From contig NZ_SKCI01000005.1 of NCBI RefSeq assembly GCF_005434965.1, forward strand, positions 62,001 to 126,000: 64,000 bases of DNA, read 5' to 3'. The notes under the pieces were generated by a model. It made no database searches. It saw nothing but the letters and a program-made list of their open reading frames with translations, and was not told where the DNA came from. Numbering within the stretch: position 1 is the first letter of the stretch; each line of letters begins with the position of its first letter. Positions 41,966 through 51,257 of the stretch are shown here, one piece after another. The stretch comes from Marimonas lutisalis (GTDB lineage: Bacteria; Pseudomonadota; Alphaproteobacteria; Rhodobacterales; Rhodobacteraceae). The position numbers and the translations under genes were made by a program.

Positions 41966-44215
41966 CTAGCCCTGGATCATCGTCAGATCAGCCACCTTGA
42001 GGCAGATGCCGCGGATCCTGGCCAGAAGGTTCAGCCGGTTGCGGCGCACGACATCGTTGTCCGAGTTGACCTGCACGGCCTCGAAGAACGCATCAATCGG
42101 CGCGCGCAGACGGGCCATGGCTTCCATCGCGGCGGCATAGTCCTCTTTCTCCATTGCCGCGGCGATCTCGGGCTCGGCGGCGTCAAGCGCAGCGAAGAGC
42201 GCCTTTTCCTCGTCCGTTTCGGCGAACTTGATGTCGGCGCCGAAGGAATATTCGACGCCGTCCTTTTCTTCGGCCTGGGTAAGGATGTTGTTGGCGCGCT
42301 TGAACCCCTGCAGCAGGTTGTCGCCATCGTCGGTTTTCAGGAAGCCGCCCAGCGCCTCGGCCCGTTTGACAAGCATGTTGAGATCGTCGCCGCCATCCGC
42401 GAGGCAGGCATCGATCACGTCATGGCGCAGGCCCTGATCGCGCAGGTGCACCTTGAGCCGGTCGTGGAAGAAGGCCAGCAGATCGGTCGAGATGTCGGGC
42501 ACCAGTTCGCCCACGGTGCGCAGAAGCGAGCCGTCGCCGGTATCGGGGGCGTCGTCACGCGCCTTGAGCCGGTCGAGCACCGCGTGAAAGGCGCCACCAA
42601 AGACGCCGTGATCGGAAATCTCGTCGATGATTTCCTCAAGCGTGTCGATCTCGCCGGTGGAGGCCTTGACCGCGTTCAGCCCGATTTTGTGCAGCACCAG
42701 CTGCGCGTCGATATAGGTGTCGAGCTTGAGCCGCAGGTCGCCTTCGAGGATGATGCGGATCACGCCCAGTGCCGCGCGGCGCAGCGCGAACGGGTCTTTC
42801 GAGCCGGTGGGTTTTTCGTCGATCGCCCAGAACCCGGTGAGCGTATCGAGCTTGTCGGCGAGCGCCACGGCGCGCGATACCGCGCCTTCGGGCACGTCAT
42901 CGGAGGGACCGAGCGGCGAGTAATGCTCTTCGCAGGCCCGGGCCACTTCGGCCGGCAGGCCCGCGGCCTCGGCATAGTAGCGGCCCATGAGACCCTGGAG
43001 CTCGGGGAATTCGTAGACCATCTCGGAACTGAGATCGGCCTTGGCCACGCGCGCAGCCTGTTCGGCCATCGCCGGGTCCGCGCCGGTGATGGGCGCCAGC
43101 ATGCGCGCCAGGCGGGCGATGCGGGCGATGCGCGCCGCTTGGGTGCCCAACTGCCGCTCGAATGTGACGTTTTCAAGCTTTTCCAGCCATTCGCCCATGC
43201 CCGCGCGGGCGATGCGCAGATCGTTCTCCCAGAAGAACTTGGCATCCGAGAGGCGGGCCGAAAGCACCTTCTGGTTGCCGGCAAGGATCGTCGCGCCGTG
43301 ATCGGCGGTTTCGCGGTTGGCGACGGTGACAAAGCGCTCGATCCGGCCGGTTTTCGGGTTTTTCACCGAGAAGAACTTCTGGTGTTCCTTCATCGAGGTC
43401 TGCAGCACTTCGGGCGGCAGTTCGAGAAACTCTTCGCCGATTTCGCCCATCAGCACGACGGGCCATTCGACAAGGCCCGCGACCTCGGCCAGCAGGCCGC
43501 GGTCCTCGACCACTTCGAGCCCGGCGGCGAAAGCCTGGTTGGTGGCGTCCTGCCAGATGTGATCGGCGCGTTCGGCGGCGTCGAGGATCACCTTGTCACG
43601 CTTGAGCCTGGCCTCGTAATCCTCGAAGCTGCTGACGGCGAAGCGCCCGCCGCCCATGAAGCGGTGGCCTTCGGTGGTATTGGAGGATGTGATGCCGTCG
43701 ATCTCGAACGGGACGACCTGGGCGCCATCCTCGGACGAAAGGATGCAAAGGATCGAGTGCAGCGGGCGCACCCAGCGCAGGTTGCCGCCGCCCCAGCGCA
43801 TGGATTTGGGCCAGGGGAAGTTGCGGATCACGTCGCCCAGAACCTCGGCCACGATCTCGGCCGCGGGGCGGCCGGGTTTTTCGATCGTGGCGAAAAAGAC
43901 GGCGCCCTTGGGCGTGTCGCGTTGTTCCAGGTCTTCGCGTGTGAGCCCTGCCCCGCGCAGGAATCCCTCGATCGCCTTTTCGGGGGCGTCGACGCGCGGA
44001 CCCTTGCGCTCTTCGCGGATGGTGGGGCTTTCGGCCAGCAGGTCCTCGACCGCGAGGGCCAGGCGCCGGGGCGTCGAAAACGCCTGCGCGCCGCCATAGG
44101 TCAGCCCTGCTTCGACCAGGCCGTCGGTCATGCGTTTCTTCAGGTCCTCGGCCGCGCGCGCCTGCATGCGGGCGGGGATTTCCTCGGAAAAGAGTTCGAT
44201 CAGCAGGTTGGGCAT
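41966..44215 (-). CDS. glyS: Glycine--tRNA ligase, beta subunit
   Basis: This 749-residue subunit of the alpha2beta2 glycyl-tRNA synthetase binds tRNA. The N-terminus is MPNLLIELFSEEIPARMQ, followed by the MRWGGGNLRWVRPLHSI segment, an HD-like domain with FRLEMVYEFPELQGLMG-type sequence, seen as EFPELQGLMG, and an anticodon-binding C-terminus with ALDAAEPEIAAAME. It starts one base after the stop of the upstream DUF6446 gene, forming an operon glyQ-DUF6446-glyS. The longer frame to 44320 has no homology. Confidence 0.96.
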   Translation of the reverse strand: MPNLLIELFSEEIPARMQARAAEDLKKRMTDGLVEAGLTYGGAQAFSTPRRLALAVEDLLAESPTIREERKGPRVDAPEKAIEGFLRGAGLTREDLEQRDTPKGAVFFATIEKPGRPAAEIVAEVLGDVIRNFPWPKSMRWGGGNLRWVRPLHSILCILSSEDGAQVVPFEIDGITSSNTTEGHRFMGGGRFAVSSFEDYEARLKRDKVILDAAERADHIWQDATNQAFAAGLEVVEDRGLLAEVAGLVEWPVVLMGEIGEEFLELPPEVLQTSMKEHQKFFSVKNPKTGRIERFVTVANRETADHGATILAGNQKVLSARLSDAKFFWENDLRIARAGMGEWLEKLENVTFERQLGTQAARIARIARLARMLAPITGADPAMAEQAARVAKADLSSEMVYEFPELQGLMGRYYAEAAGLPAEVARACEEHYSPLGPSDDVPEGAVSRAVALADKLDTLTGFWAIDEKPTGSKDPFALRRAALGVIRIILEGDLRLKLDTYIDAQLVLHKIGLNAVKASTGEIDTLEEIIDEISDHGVFGGAFHAVLDRLKARDDAPDTGDGSLLRTVGELVPDISTDLLAFFHDRLKVHLRDQGLRHDVIDACLADGGDDLNMLVKRAEALGGFLKTDDGDNLLQGFKRANNILTQAEEKDGVEYSFGADIKFAETDEEKALFAALDAAEPEIAAAMEKEDYAAAMEAMARLRAPIDAFFEAVQVNSDNDVVRRNRLNLLARIRGICLKVADLTMIQG

Positions 44216-44216
44216 G

Positions 44217-44744
44217 TCAGTTGCCTTCGGGTTTGGGCGGGCAGTCGGCGGGGGCGGGTTTGCCGTCGAACACCTCTTCGCCGCAATGATTGATCTGGTG
44301 CCAGGCGAAACCGCGGCCATCGGGCAGCACGGCGATCACCCGGTCGATGCCATATTCGATGTTGTGCTGGCCGAGGAAGGCCAGGGCCTCGCCGCGTTCC
44401 AGCGCCTCCCCGATCTCGACGGCGTCGAAGCAATCGAACCAGCCGGGGGCGACCAGCGGCTCGGCGGCCTCGTAGGGCTCATAGGTTTCGGTCAGCATCG
44501 GGATCGACTGCGCGGTGGTGAAGCACGCGCGGTAGCGGATGGGCGAGCTGTCGGCGTTGATGGCCTTGAAATCGTCGTAGAGGATCGGCTCGGGCCGGCC
44601 CGAAGTGAGCGAGGTGAGCATCACGTCATCGGTGCCGGTGGCCACGACCTCGTCATAATAGGCGTAGACCTGCAGGTAGTAGATGGCTGCTCCTGCGATA
44701 AGTGAAATCACGACGATGAACCCCGCTACGATCTTGCCGCTCAT
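44217..44744 (-). CDS. DUF6446-like single-pass membrane protein between glyQ and glyS
   Basis: A 175-residue protein with one N-terminal membrane helix ([22 protein letters not shown]) and a probable periplasmic domain of 150 residues with conserved cysteines in RACFT, FDCFDAV, INHCGEE and DCPP. It overlaps the glyQ stop by 4 bp and ends one base before the glyS start, so it is tightly coupled to both. Family DUF6446 is known mainly from Rhodobacterales; no function is known. The position suggests a constant need rather than a role in aminoacylation. Confidence 0.78.
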   Translation of the reverse strand: MSGKIVAGFIVVISLIAGAAIYYLQVYAYYDEVVATGTDDVMLTSLTSGRPEPILYDDFKAINADSSPIRYRACFTTAQSIPMLTETYEPYEAAEPLVAPGWFDCFDAVEIGEALERGEALAFLGQHNIEYGIDRVIAVLPDGRGFAWHQINHCGEEVFDGKPAPADCPPKPEGN

Positions 44745-45673
44745 GCTTCGGCATACCCCCCGGCCTCGGTCTGCACGAAGGCGTCGGCGCATTTCTTGGC
44801 CAGCGCACGCACCCGGCCGATATAGGCCTGCCGTTCGGTGACCGAGATCACCCCGCGCGCATCGAGCAGGTTGAAGATGTGGCTGGCCTTGATGCACTGG
44901 TCATAGGCGGGATGCGCCATGACGATGCGGCGGCCGGTTTTCGGATCGGTCGTGGGATGCTCGAGGATCGCCTCGCATTCGGCCTCGGCCTCTTCGAACT
45001 GCTTCAGCAGGACCTGCGTGTTGGCCACATCGAAATTCCACCGCGAATATTCCTGCTCGGTCTGGCGGAAAACATCGCCATAGCTGAGCGCGATGGGCGC
45101 GTCGGGATCGTTGAAGGGCATCTCCATCACGTGGTCGATGCCCAGAACATACATCGCCAGACGTTCGAGCCCGTAAGTGAGCTCGCCCGAGACGGGGTGG
45201 CAATCATGGCCGCCGACCTGCTGGAAATAGGTGAACTGCGACACTTCCATGCCATCGCACCAGACCTCCCAGCCGAGCCCCCAGGCGCCGAGCGTCGGGC
45301 TTTCCCAGTCATCCTCGACAAAGCGGATGTCGTGCAGCTCCATGTCGATGCCGATCGCCGCGAGGCTGCCGAGGTAGAGCTCTTGCAGATCGGGCGGGCT
45401 GGGTTTGATCAGAACCTGGTACTGGTAATAGTGCTGAAGGCGGTTGGGATTTTCGCCATAGCGCCCATCGGTGGGGCGGCGAGAAGGCTGCACATAGGCC
45501 GCCGCCCAGGGACGCGAGCCAAGAGAGCGCAGGGTGGTTGCGGGGTGAAACGTGCCGGCGCCGACTTCCATGTCATAGGGCTGCATGATGGCGCAGCCCT
45601 TTTCGGCCCAGTAGTTCTGAAGCCGCAGGATGATCTCCTGAAAACTGCGGGGTTTTGCCGTCGGGGACGTCAT
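44741..45673 (-). CDS. glyQ: Glycine--tRNA ligase, alpha subunit
   Basis: This 310-residue subunit carries the class II catalytic core: motif 2-like [24 protein letters not shown] (seen in parts), [16 protein letters not shown] and the conserved SYGDVF. Together with GlyS it charges tRNA-Gly. I start at ATG 45673 (MTSPTAKPR), after AGAGG with eight-base spacing. It overlaps the DUF6446 gene by 4 bp. Confidence 0.96.
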   Translation of the reverse strand: MTSPTAKPRSFQEIILRLQNYWAEKGCAIMQPYDMEVGAGTFHPATTLRSLGSRPWAAAYVQPSRRPTDGRYGENPNRLQHYYQYQVLIKPSPPDLQELYLGSLAAIGIDMELHDIRFVEDDWESPTLGAWGLGWEVWCDGMEVSQFTYFQQVGGHDCHPVSGELTYGLERLAMYVLGIDHVMEMPFNDPDAPIALSYGDVFRQTEQEYSRWNFDVANTQVLLKQFEEAEAECEAILEHPTTDPKTGRRIVMAHPAYDQCIKASHIFNLLDARGVISVTERQAYIGRVRALAKKCADAFVQTEAGGYAEA

Positions 45674-45844
45674 CACGGAGCCTCTTTTGCGCACGGTCGG
45701 TCGAAATCGCGCCCTGCTTAATGGGGGGGCGCGGCAGGGTCAATTGCGGCCTCACGCATTATTTGGGTGCATGGATCGCGGGATTTGATAAAACACCCTC
45801 CAGACTCAGATAAGAGCTGACAGGGTAAGGGCAAGACTCCGACA

Positions 45845-47596
45845 ATGCGACGCACAATTTTCGCTGTTTTTATCACCATTGTTTTCTTCGTCCGGCCGGC
45901 CACGGCGCAGGATGGTGTCGCTTGGGTTCAGATCGAGGCGCAACCCAGCCTGACCCAGGCACAGGAGCGTGTGCGCGCCTATGCCGGGCAGTTGCCGGAC
46001 GTCAACGGCTTTGCCCTGGGCGGGGGCTGGTACGGGATCGCACTGGGCCCCTACACGAGCGAGGACGCAGAGCGGGTACTGCGCGTCTATCGTGCGCAGG
46101 GTGAAATTCCCGGTGACAGTTTCATCGCCTATTCCAGCAGCTTTCGTCAGCAGTTCTGGCCTATCGGGGCGAATATCCTGGCGGTCGAGCCGCAGGAGGC
46201 GAACCCGGTGCAACAGGCGGCGGTCGAAACCGACGCGCCCGCGCCGGAACCGCAGCCCGAACCCGAGGCAAGGCCGGTCGATGAAACCCCGGCCGAAGCC
46301 CGCCGCAGCGAAGCCGAGTTGAACCGCGACGAGCGGATGGAACTGCAGATGATGCTGAAATGGGCCGGTTTCTACGACGCCGCGATCGATGGCGCCTTTG
46401 GCCGCGGCACGCGCGGGTCGATGGCCGAATGGCAGGACGCCAACGGGTTCGAGCGCACCGGCATCCTGACCACGATGCAGCGCACGGAGCTGAAACGGCA
46501 GTACGACGCCATACTCGACGGTCTCGACCTGAAAATGGTGATCAACGAGACCGCGGGCATCGAAATGAAGATCCCGACTGGCGTGGTGGCCTTCAGGGAA
46601 TACAACCCGCCCTTCGCGCATTACGAAGCTACCGGCGATATCAACGCAAAAGTGTTGATGATTTCTCAACCGGGCGATCAGAACACGCTTTTCGGGCTTT
46701 ACGACATCATGCAGACGCTTGAGATCGTGCCCGAAGCCGGCCCGCGTGAACGCGATGGCGACAGCTTCCTGCTGATCGGGGAAGCGGCGGATTTCATCAG
46801 CCATACCGAGGCGCGGCTGCAGAACGGCGAGATCAAGGGTTTCACCCTGGTCTGGCCTGCCGGAGACGAGGAGCGGCGCACGCGGCTTCTGGGCGAAATG
46901 CAGAAGAGTTTCAACCGCCTGGACGGCGTGATGAGCCCGGCGGAGGGCGCGGATGACAGCCAGAGCATCGACCTGGTGTCGGGGCTGGAGATCCGACGGC
47001 CGAAACTGTCGCGCTCGGGCTTTTTCGTGGATGATCGCGGCACGGTGGTGACCACGGCGCAGGCCGTGCGCGGCTGTGAGAAGATCACGCTGGATGGCGA
47101 TTACGAGGCCGAGGTGCTGGCCAGTGACGAGACGCTGGGCATTGCCGTGCTGCGCGCGACCGAAGCGCTGGCCCCGCCGTCGGTTGCGACCCTGCGCCAG
47201 GGCGATCCGCGCCTGCAATCGGAGGTCGCGGTGTCCGGATTCTCGTACGAGGGGGTTCTGAGCGCGCCGACGCTGACCTTTGGCCGGCTGAGCGATATCA
47301 AGGGGTTGCAGGGCGAAACCCAGTTGAAACGGCTGGCGTTGAACGCATTGCCCGGCGATGCCGGCGGCCCCGTTTTCGACGATGGCGGCGCGGTGTTCGG
47401 CATGTTGCTGCCGCAGGAAGACGGCGCGCGCAAACTGCCCGAGAACGTGAGCTTTGCCGCCGATGCGGCGGCCATCCGCACGGTGCTGGAGCAGGCCGGG
47501 ATCACCCCTGCCGGAGCCAGCGCCGACGGGCCGGTTGCGCCCGAGGACCTGACCGATGCCGCGCGTGGCATGACGGTGCTGGTCAGCTGCTGGTAG
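45845..47596 (+). CDS. Periplasmic trypsin-like pseudoprotease with SPOR-like and peptidoglycan-binding domains
   Basis: The 583-residue protein has a signal peptide (to about residue 21), a SPOR-like domain (24-100), a proline/glutamate-rich linker, a peptidoglycan-binding domain (164-215: MLKWAGFYDAAIDGAFGRGTRGS in parts) and a trypsin-like domain (390-550). The triad looks lost. The His of TNAHVV becomes Gln406 in TTAQAV. The Asp of DLAVL becomes Gly432 in GIAVL. The nucleophile Ser of GNSGGP becomes Ala506 in GDAGGPV. It is probably a periplasmic binding or scaffolding protein attached to the cell wall. It is divergent from glyQ. Confidence 0.8.
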   Translation: MRRTIFAVFITIVFFVRPATAQDGVAWVQIEAQPSLTQAQERVRAYAGQLPDVNGFALGGGWYGIALGPYTSEDAERVLRVYRAQGEIPGDSFIAYSSSFRQQFWPIGANILAVEPQEANPVQQAAVETDAPAPEPQPEPEARPVDETPAEARRSEAELNRDERMELQMMLKWAGFYDAAIDGAFGRGTRGSMAEWQDANGFERTGILTTMQRTELKRQYDAILDGLDLKMVINETAGIEMKIPTGVVAFREYNPPFAHYEATGDINAKVLMISQPGDQNTLFGLYDIMQTLEIVPEAGPRERDGDSFLLIGEAADFISHTEARLQNGEIKGFTLVWPAGDEERRTRLLGEMQKSFNRLDGVMSPAEGADDSQSIDLVSGLEIRRPKLSRSGFFVDDRGTVVTTAQAVRGCEKITLDGDYEAEVLASDETLGIAVLRATEALAPPSVATLRQGDPRLQSEVAVSGFSYEGVLSAPTLTFGRLSDIKGLQGETQLKRLALNALPGDAGGPVFDDGGAVFGMLLPQEDGARKLPENVSFAADAAAIRTVLEQAGITPAGASADGPVAPEDLTDAARGMTVLVSCW

Positions 47597-47899
47597 GCAT
47601 CGCACGCAGCGGTTAACGCCGCGGCGATGCAGAAAACCGGCGGGGTGCAACGCGGCTGACATGTGCGCACCCCCCGTGCACCGCTGCGGCGCGGCATTTC
47701 TTTACCCTGAATTTACTTAATCCACCGTGCGTAGGCGGGCCGCCGTCGGGCGGACCGCTCGAATTGGACTCAATTGCGCACCGCTTTCCCCCCTGCCCCG
47801 GCGCGTGCATTAAGACCTTGGCAAGATTTGCGCGTCAGCCTGTGGGAATCGGATGGGGGCGTGCCCGGGTGATCCGGGCCGCAAAGAGGAGTAAGGACC
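47597..47899. other. 303-bp gene-free stretch with a diverged repeat element
   Basis: No coding frame is supported. It contains a CGGTTAAC motif at 47610-47617, a 23-bp stretch (47654-47676) resembling the intergenic element, and an AT-rich TTTACCCTGAATTTACTTAA segment (about 47701-47720) that could be part of the promoter of the downstream small gene. Confidence 0.5.
47654..47676 (-). repeat. Intergenic element, diverged copy C
   Basis: GGCTGACATGTGCGCACC and the following CCCCG resemble the left half of copy B (GGGTGACATGCGTGCACC...); about 18 of 20 positions agree in the reverse-complement comparison with copy A. A CGGTTAAC lies about 36 bp to the left. Confidence 0.55.
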
Positions 47900-48217
47900 A
47901 TGCTGCGTCTTATGAGTGCCGTGATCGTTCTGGGGGTAAGCGCAACCGTTGCACAGGCCGGGGGCATCGCCGCCCCGCCCGTCCATCACACGACCCAGTG
48001 GTGGACCAGCTCTGCCGGGTGCGAATACAGCCGCTCGGGCCGCCCCGGGGGGGCCGTGACCTGGATCGTGACCAAGGTACCGCGCGGCGCGGTCTGCCCA
48101 CAGTATATCGGGGCTGGCAGCCGCTATGCCCCCGGTCCGGTATCCGGCCCGAGCAACCGCATCTGCCGCGAGCGCGGTGCTAATCCGCGGGTGCGGGCGA
48201 TATGCGCAGGAGCGTAG
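47900..48217 (+). CDS. Small secreted protein with four cysteines, unknown
   Basis: A 105-residue protein with a signal peptide (MLRLMSAVIVLGVSATVAQAG). The mature part has four cysteines (AGCEY, AVCPQ, NRICRE, RAICAG), suggesting two disulfides, and many Gly, Pro and Arg. I do not recognise a family. GAGGAG precedes ATG 47900. Its last 38 bp overlap the convergent decarboxylase gene. Confidence 0.6.
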   Translation: MLRLMSAVIVLGVSATVAQAGGIAAPPVHHTTQWWTSSAGCEYSRSGRPGGAVTWIVTKVPRGAVCPQYIGAGSRYAPGPVSGPSNRICRERGANPRVRAICAGA

Positions 48218-49772
48218 GCCGGTCAGCCTGAAACGCATCGAGCACGGCCTGCTGCAAATCAGTCAGCGAGGCCGGCTCGGCGGCGTGGGCTCCATAGGCC
48301 CGCGCCAGCGCCGCGAAATCGGGATTGCGCGCGACCACCGCGTTGGGCGCGATCTGGGAGGCGATCATGCTGTCCTCGATCTCTTTCAATTTGCCGTTGT
48401 CCCACAGCAGGATCGGCAGCGGCAGGCCCAGTTCGACCGCGGTGCCGAGCTCCTGGAGGCTGTACTGAAAGCCGTAGTCGCCCGCGATGGCGAGCGTCGG
48501 CCTGCCCGGGCGCGCGACCGCCCCGCCGATGGCCGCAGGTAGCGCATAGCCCAGCGTACCGAAACCGGTGGGATGGTGCCAGTGGCCGGGCCTGGGCATG
48601 TCCCAGACCTCTTTCGCGACATAGGCGAATTGGGTCATGTCGGAATAGATCATCGTGTCATCGGGCAGCACCGCGCGCAGCGCATCGCAGACCGGCACGA
48701 TACCGGGGCGTTCGGCATCGGCCTCGGCCCGGGCGGCAGCGCGGAAGGCGGCGATCTCGGCCGGTTGCCAGCCCGTAGCCGGTTGGTCATCGAGCGCGCC
48801 AAGCACAGCCTGCATGATCGCGAAGGCATCGCCGAGGATCATCTCGTCGTCCGGACGCGTGGCGGCCGACAGGTTCTCGGGGTCGATGTCGATGCGGAGC
48901 ATCGGGCAGGCATGGCCCAGGTCATCGCGCCACAGATCGACTTCGGCCAGGTCTGACCCCACGACGAGGACAAGGTCGGCCTGCGCCAGGATATCGCGCG
49001 AGGCCGGGCGCGGCAGGGTGGCGCCGAGATAGAGCGGATGATCGCCTGGCATGATGCCCCGCCCGGCATAGGTGCAGACCACCGCCGCGCCGGCGCGATC
49101 GGCGATTTGCGGATAGACCGAGGCGCCCGCCCGCGCCCCGCCACCGAGAATGATCAGCGGGCGTTTGGCGGATGTGAGGGCGCGTGTGATCCGGGTCACA
49201 GCGGCTTCGTCCTGCGCCGGCAGGCCCGACAGGCCGGTTTCGGTCTTTGGCGGGAACGCGTCTGCCGGATTGCCCAGAAGCGAGATTGGCACCTGCAGGT
49301 GCTTGGGTCGCGGACGGCGGGTTTCGAACTCGGCCAGGGCGCGGTCGATCAGGGCATAGGCGGCCTGCGGGCTTCGGGCCTCCTCGGACCAGTCGCAGAC
49401 CGTGGCGGCGGCGGCGCGCTGGTCGCGCATCTGGTGCAACTGGCCGCGGGTGGCGGCGGTTTCATCGAGGCACGACGAGATCACCAGCACCGGCACGGAA
49501 TCGGAATAGGCCTGGCCCATCGGCGTCATGATATTGGTCAGCCCCGGGCCAGTGATGACATAGGCTACGCCCGGTTTGCCGCTAGCCCGCGCATAGCCAT
49601 CGGCCATGAAACCCGCGCCCTGTTCGTGGCGGGCGAGGATATGGGTGATCCCGGCCTCTTCGATGCCGCGATAAAGCTCGATATTGTGGACGCCGGGGAT
49701 GCCGAAAATCGTGTCGACGCCGCGATCACGCAGCATGTGGGAAATTTGCGCACCGAGGGGTCGCTGCATCAT
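48180..49772 (-). CDS. ThDP-dependent decarboxylase, 5-guanidino-2-oxopentanoate decarboxylase-like
   Basis: A 530-residue acetolactate-synthase-like enzyme. The N-terminal ThDP segment shows GIPGVHNIELYRG and the catalytic Glu in LARHEQGAGFMADGYAR. The GDG-type thiamine-binding motif appears as IAGDYGFQYSLQEL, followed by WDNGKLKEIEDSM. The closest annotated relatives I recall are 5-guanidino-2-oxopentanoate decarboxylases of arginine catabolism; another 2-oxo acid is possible. ATG 49772 overlaps the trkH stop by 4 bp, but ATG 49769 also fits. The GGAG site slightly favours 49769. Confidence 0.72.
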   Translation of the reverse strand: MMQRPLGAQISHMLRDRGVDTIFGIPGVHNIELYRGIEEAGITHILARHEQGAGFMADGYARASGKPGVAYVITGPGLTNIMTPMGQAYSDSVPVLVISSCLDETAATRGQLHQMRDQRAAAATVCDWSEEARSPQAAYALIDRALAEFETRRPRPKHLQVPISLLGNPADAFPPKTETGLSGLPAQDEAAVTRITRALTSAKRPLIILGGGARAGASVYPQIADRAGAAVVCTYAGRGIMPGDHPLYLGATLPRPASRDILAQADLVLVVGSDLAEVDLWRDDLGHACPMLRIDIDPENLSAATRPDDEMILGDAFAIMQAVLGALDDQPATGWQPAEIAAFRAAARAEADAERPGIVPVCDALRAVLPDDTMIYSDMTQFAYVAKEVWDMPRPGHWHHPTGFGTLGYALPAAIGGAVARPGRPTLAIAGDYGFQYSLQELGTAVELGLPLPILLWDNGKLKEIEDSMIASQIAPNAVVARNPDFAALARAYGAHAAEPASLTDLQQAVLDAFQADRPTLLRISPAPAD

Positions 49773-51217
49773 GCTCTCCAGAATTGCAGAGTGAAGAGGG
49801 CGAAGACCGCCATCAATTCGAGCCGGCCGATCCACATGCCGAAGATCAGGATCCACTTGGCCGTGTCATTCAGCGACGAGAAATTGCCGGACGGCCCGAT
49901 GATATCGCCGAGGCCGGGGCCGATATTGGCCACCGCCGTGGCCGCCCCCGAGAGCGAGGTGATGAAATCGAGCCCGGTCAGCGACAGCGCCACGGCGAGA
50001 AGGCCGAGCGTGACGATGAAGAAGACGAAAAAAACCATGACCGAGTTCAGCACGTCTTCGCTGATCGGGCGGCCATCATATTGCGGCTGGAACACACCGT
50101 GGGGATAGCTGGTGCGCCGCAGCTGCGCGCGGATCGAGGAAAACAGGATCTGGTAGCGGAAGATCTTGACCGAGCAGGCGGTCGAGCCGGCGCAGCCGCC
50201 AATGAGACCGATGAAGAAGAACACGGTGATCAGGAACGGCCCCCACATCATGTAATCGACCGAGGCATAACCGGTGCCCGAGATGATCGAGGTGATGTTG
50301 AACAGCGCCTCGCGCACCGCCTGTTCCCAGTGATGCGGAAAGATCGAGGTCAGCACCAGCGAGGTGATCGCGACCAGCACGGCGATGATGACGAGGAAGG
50401 TGCGCACCTGCGTGTCCCTGAACAACGGCGTGGTGTGGCCGTTCAGCATCTGGACATAGCGCACGAAGGGCAGCGCTGAGAGGATCATGAAGAGAGAGGC
50501 GGCATATTCGGCCGGCCCCGAGAAGGTGCCGAAAGACGCATCGTAATTCGAGAAACCGCCCGTGGAGATCGTGGTGAGCGCATGCACCGTGGCATCGAAG
50601 GTGCCCATGCCCATCACCAGGTAGGTGACGATGCAGGCCATGGTGAGCGCGAGGTAAACCACGGAGATCTGCCAGGAAATCTCGGTCGCACGGGGCAGGA
50701 TCTTGCCCATCGTGTCGAAGGCCTCGGAGCGGAAGATCTGCATGCCGCCGACGCGCAATTCGGGCAGGAACACCATGGCGACAACGATGATGCCGATCCC
50801 GCCCAGCCATTGCAGGATACCACGCCAAAGCAGGATGCCCTTGGGCAATTCATCAAGGCCGGAAATGACGGTTGAGCCGGTGGTGGTGAGGCCCGACATC
50901 GCCTCGAAGAACGCGTCGGTGAAACTGAGCTGGGTTGCCCCCAGCATCAGTGGCATCGCGGCAAAGACCGGCAGCGCCAGCCAGACGCCCGAGGTGAGCA
51001 GGAAGGTCTGTTGCAGGGTCAGCCCTTCGCGCACGCCGTTCTGGCAGGCAAGCGCGACCATCGCACCGATCAGCACCGTCAGCACCGCGCTTTCGGCGAA
51101 TGCCGGCCAGTGGCCGCGGCCTTCGGCGAGATCCACCATCAGGGGCAGGATCATCGCCAGGCCCAGCGCGGCCACGAGCAGGCCGATGACATATCCGACG
51201 GGTCTGAGATCAAACAT
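49769..51217 (-). CDS. trkH: TrkH-family potassium channel subunit
   Basis: A 482-residue inner-membrane protein with four repeated membrane-pore-membrane units. Four selectivity-filter segments are visible: TTTGSTV, STGGFSN, SGTGYASV and ANIGPGLG. TrkH takes up K+ with TrkA, whose gene is not in the window. I start at ATG 51217 (MFDLRPVGY), as the frame upstream to 51382 overlaps the next gene without homology. The decarboxylase follows with a 4-bp overlap, so they are probably in one operon. Confidence 0.9.
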   Translation of the reverse strand: MFDLRPVGYVIGLLVAALGLAMILPLMVDLAEGRGHWPAFAESAVLTVLIGAMVALACQNGVREGLTLQQTFLLTSGVWLALPVFAAMPLMLGATQLSFTDAFFEAMSGLTTTGSTVISGLDELPKGILLWRGILQWLGGIGIIVVAMVFLPELRVGGMQIFRSEAFDTMGKILPRATEISWQISVVYLALTMACIVTYLVMGMGTFDATVHALTTISTGGFSNYDASFGTFSGPAEYAASLFMILSALPFVRYVQMLNGHTTPLFRDTQVRTFLVIIAVLVAITSLVLTSIFPHHWEQAVREALFNITSIISGTGYASVDYMMWGPFLITVFFFIGLIGGCAGSTACSVKIFRYQILFSSIRAQLRRTSYPHGVFQPQYDGRPISEDVLNSVMVFFVFFIVTLGLLAVALSLTGLDFITSLSGAATAVANIGPGLGDIIGPSGNFSSLNDTAKWILIFGMWIGRLELMAVFALFTLQFWRA

Positions 51218-51257
51218 TGGCTGAGCGTTGGGACCTGGGGCCTGCTGTGTCAAGCAC

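Noticed and set aside
41816-44293. An 825-codon open frame on the plus strand opposite glyS
   Set aside because: It is the antisense of a strongly supported glyS with a repetitive, Gly/Ala/Arg-rich composition typical of GC-rich shadow frames and no family features.
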